DNA from: Desulfitobacterium hafniense DCB-2
GTDB taxonomy: Bacteria > Bacillota > Desulfitobacteriia > Desulfitobacteriales > Desulfitobacteriaceae
Length of the DNA stretch: 64,000 bases
Assembly (NCBI RefSeq): GCF_000021925.1
Contig: NC_011830.1
Span: 5,119,001 to 5,183,000, forward strand
Reading direction: 5' to 3'
Position 1 is the stretch's first letter. Each line of letters starts with the position of its first letter. The notes beneath the pieces were generated by a model. The model made no database searches. It was not told the origin of the DNA and saw only the letters and a program-made list of their open reading frames with translations. Both the position numbers and the translations under genes were made by a program. Shown here one piece after another: positions 62,481 to 64,000 of this stretch.

Positions 62481-63410
62481 TTAGGATACAACAATCTGCC
62501 TGTTAAGACGCACCCCGCTTGCCCTTGCTTTAAGAATCTGCTTAATCACATCCGCCAGATGGGCACCGGCCTCGGCCGGCGGAATTCCACCTTTATGAAT
62601 GTTGGATATTACGGTTCTGTCCGCTTCCACAGTTGTTTCATCAGGACGATAGATCATGTAAGCGCTGAGACTCTCGGCTGTTCCCAGACCAGGGCGTTCT
62701 CCGATTAGGGAAACCACCACATCCGCATTCACAAGGCTAGCCACCTGATCTTCAACCCAAACCCGGCCATATCTGACAAAAAAGGGGTCGCCTGTCTTTA
62801 TGCCTGAGACGGCAAGCCCTTGGGTTAAGGCAGGCAGGAGGTCGGGAATATTGGCTTCAATAGCGCTGGAACTTAATCCGTCAACGACAATAATCTGCAC
62901 CTGAATATTTTTTTCACACTTCTGGGTGATGATTTGGAGCGATTCCTCGGAAAGCCGTCTGCCCAATTCAGGGTGGGTAAGAAATTCTTCTTTATTCCGC
63001 GCTGAACTTTGCACGGCAAAGAGATTCATCCGGCTTAAAAATTCAGGAGAAACATCCGCAAACACAGCATCCTGGGCAACTGCATGGTCGGCCAGAAATT
63101 TTAATAAGGAAGCGGTTTTCATTCTCGCCCCTGCTCTGCCAATGCCAATCCGGGCCGGGGTCGTTGCTTTCATGGCCTTAATCGCCTCTAAATTAGCCGG
63201 TTTAGACACCAACACTTCATCGGCCGACATAAGCGTGACCATGTCTTCCTGCCCAAGCTCATGGGCAGGAGTATCCTTTAAGCCCTTGGATATCAGGGTC
63301 TCCTTTTCCCCAGGAAGATTCTTTGCAGAAAAAGATGACCCTTCTTTTAACAACTCATCCAGAATGCCTTGTAGTATTCTTTCTAACTCCTTTTCAGCTG
63401 TATGCATCAT
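62481..63410 (-). CDS. eutC: ethanolamine ammonia-lyase small subunit
   Basis: 309 residues, ATG behind GGGAGGT. Cobalamin-dependent lyase that splits ethanolamine to acetaldehyde and ammonia; the small subunit has TPARIGIGRAGARMKTASLLKFLADHAVAQDAV and VVSLIGERPGLGTAESLSAYMIYRP, both typical of EutC. Directly after eutB (12 bp). Confidence 0.94.
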   Translation of the reverse strand: MMHTAEKELERILQGILDELLKEGSSFSAKNLPGEKETLISKGLKDTPAHELGQEDMVTLMSADEVLVSKPANLEAIKAMKATTPARIGIGRAGARMKTASLLKFLADHAVAQDAVFADVSPEFLSRMNLFAVQSSARNKEEFLTHPELGRRLSEESLQIITQKCEKNIQVQIIVVDGLSSSAIEANIPDLLPALTQGLAVSGIKTGDPFFVRYGRVWVEDQVASLVNADVVVSLIGERPGLGTAESLSAYMIYRPDETTVEADRTVISNIHKGGIPPAEAGAHLADVIKQILKARASGVRLNRQIVVS

Positions 63411-63422
63411 TCTACCTCCCTT

Positions 63423-64000
63423 CTACTTATCGAAAACAGACGGATCCCCCGCCCGTTCTGTAAGCTGTCCATTCTCCATGATTCCCATCTTCTCCAGCCA
63501 CTTCTCGAACTCAGGCAAGGGACGCAGGCCAAGAATTTCACGGGTTGCGGCATCATCATGATAGCTTGTATCCTGATAGCTGAGCATAACATCGTCCCCT
63601 CCGGGAAGACCCATAAAATAATTAGCGCCCGCCATAGCGCAGAGCAGCGTGGCAATTTCCTGATCATTTTGATCCGCTTTCATGTGATTGGTGTAACAGG
63701 GAGCGATCCCCATAGGCAAACCATGGAGCTTACCCATAAACAAATCCTCCAGATCGGCCCGGATGACTTCCCGGCCCGAGTAAATCGTCTCCGGTCCGAT
63801 AAATCCCGATACATTATTGAGCAGGAAAGGCCGGTAATGGCGCCCAAATCCATAGGTTCTGGACTCTAAGGTCATCATATCCACACCATGGTGGGCAGCC
63901 AGGGAAATCTCCGATCCCTGACCTGTCTCGAAGTACATTAAATTCGGCCCGGTGGCTGTTCCGTTGCGCTGGATAAGGGCAAAGGCTTCATCAATAAGCT
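63423..64000 (-). CDS. eutB: ethanolamine ammonia-lyase large subunit, C-terminal part
   Basis: The last 192 codons of EutB; the start is outside the window. Sequence ETGQGSEISLAAHHGVDMMTLESRTYGFGRHYRPFLLNNVSGFIGPETIY and LPGGDDVMLSYQDTSYHD is the EutB active-site region. The frame is open to the right edge, so the methionine at 63938 is internal. No shell-protein genes of a microcompartment are visible here. Confidence 0.93.
   Translation of the reverse strand, partial: LIDEAFALIQRNGTATGPNLMYFETGQGSEISLAAHHGVDMMTLESRTYGFGRHYRPFLLNNVSGFIGPETIYSGREVIRADLEDLFMGKLHGLPMGIAPCYTNHMKADQNDQEIATLLCAMAGANYFMGLPGGDDVMLSYQDTSYHDDAATREILGLRPLPEFEKWLEKMGIMENGQLTERAGDPSVFDK

Noticed and set aside
1..64000. 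CRISPR arrays, ribosomal RNA, T-box leaders before argS and asnS
   Set aside because: I scanned for regular short repeats with spacers, rRNA blocks and T-box motifs by eye and found none; a formal search was not possible.

Overview
The window looks like chromosome from a spore-forming, low-to-mid GC Firmicute of the Desulfitobacterium hafniense type. The evidence is a complete split-synthetase pyrrolysine cassette (pylSc, pylB, pylC, pylD, pylSn and a tRNA-Pyl with a CUA anticodon), sporulation and germination genes (spo0F, sleB, ypeB), and gene order close to the Bacillus murAA-atp-upp-glyA-ywl-prfA-rpmE and fba-spo0F-pyrG-rpoE neighbourhoods. Most genes are on the minus strand.

Layout. 1-9.4 kb: murA (cut by the left edge), a ywmB-type gene and a full F1Fo ATP synthase operon (atpZ-atpI-atpBEFHAGDC), with a sigma-A-like promoter and an end hairpin. 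9.46-25.57 kb: a chromosomal contractile phage-tail island of the PBSX/diffocin type. It has a divergent repressor plus ImmA-like protease, then tail terminator, sheath, tube, chaperone, tape measure, baseplate, fibres, XhlA-like protein, amidase and holin on the plus strand. I see no capsid, portal, terminase or integrase gene, so I read it as a tailocin. The tube gene is split by a group I intron that carries an endonuclease gene, and the tail chaperone gene has a -1 frameshift site with an extension frame.

25.6-36.4 kb: wecB, comEB, upp, glyA, ywlG, rpiB, ywlE, mntP, tsaC, prmC, prfA, rpmE and a LysM/M23 peptidase. 36.4-47.3 kb: glpX, a transaldolase-like gene, fba, a zinc-ribbon protein, spo0F, alr, a FemAB-like gene, pyrG, rpoE, argS and ywiB. 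47.3-48.3 kb is non-coding with a dispersed repeat and long inverted repeats. 48.3-55 kb: ypeB, sleB, a class V aminotransferase, asnS and gdhA. 55.2-56.1 kb: a DUF3102-type protein. 56.2-60.7 kb: the pyl cluster. 61-64 kb: eutA, eutC and the end of eutB (ethanolamine ammonia-lyase and its reactivase), cut by the right edge.

Two families of short dispersed repeats with terminal inverted repeats lie between housekeeping operons. The most noteworthy parts are the intron-containing, frameshift-using tailocin with its operator-promoter switch, the pyl cluster with an inverted repeat over the tRNA promoter region, and the repeat family whose terminal arms have changed in a base-pair-preserving way. 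Everything is read by eye; no alignment or database search was run.
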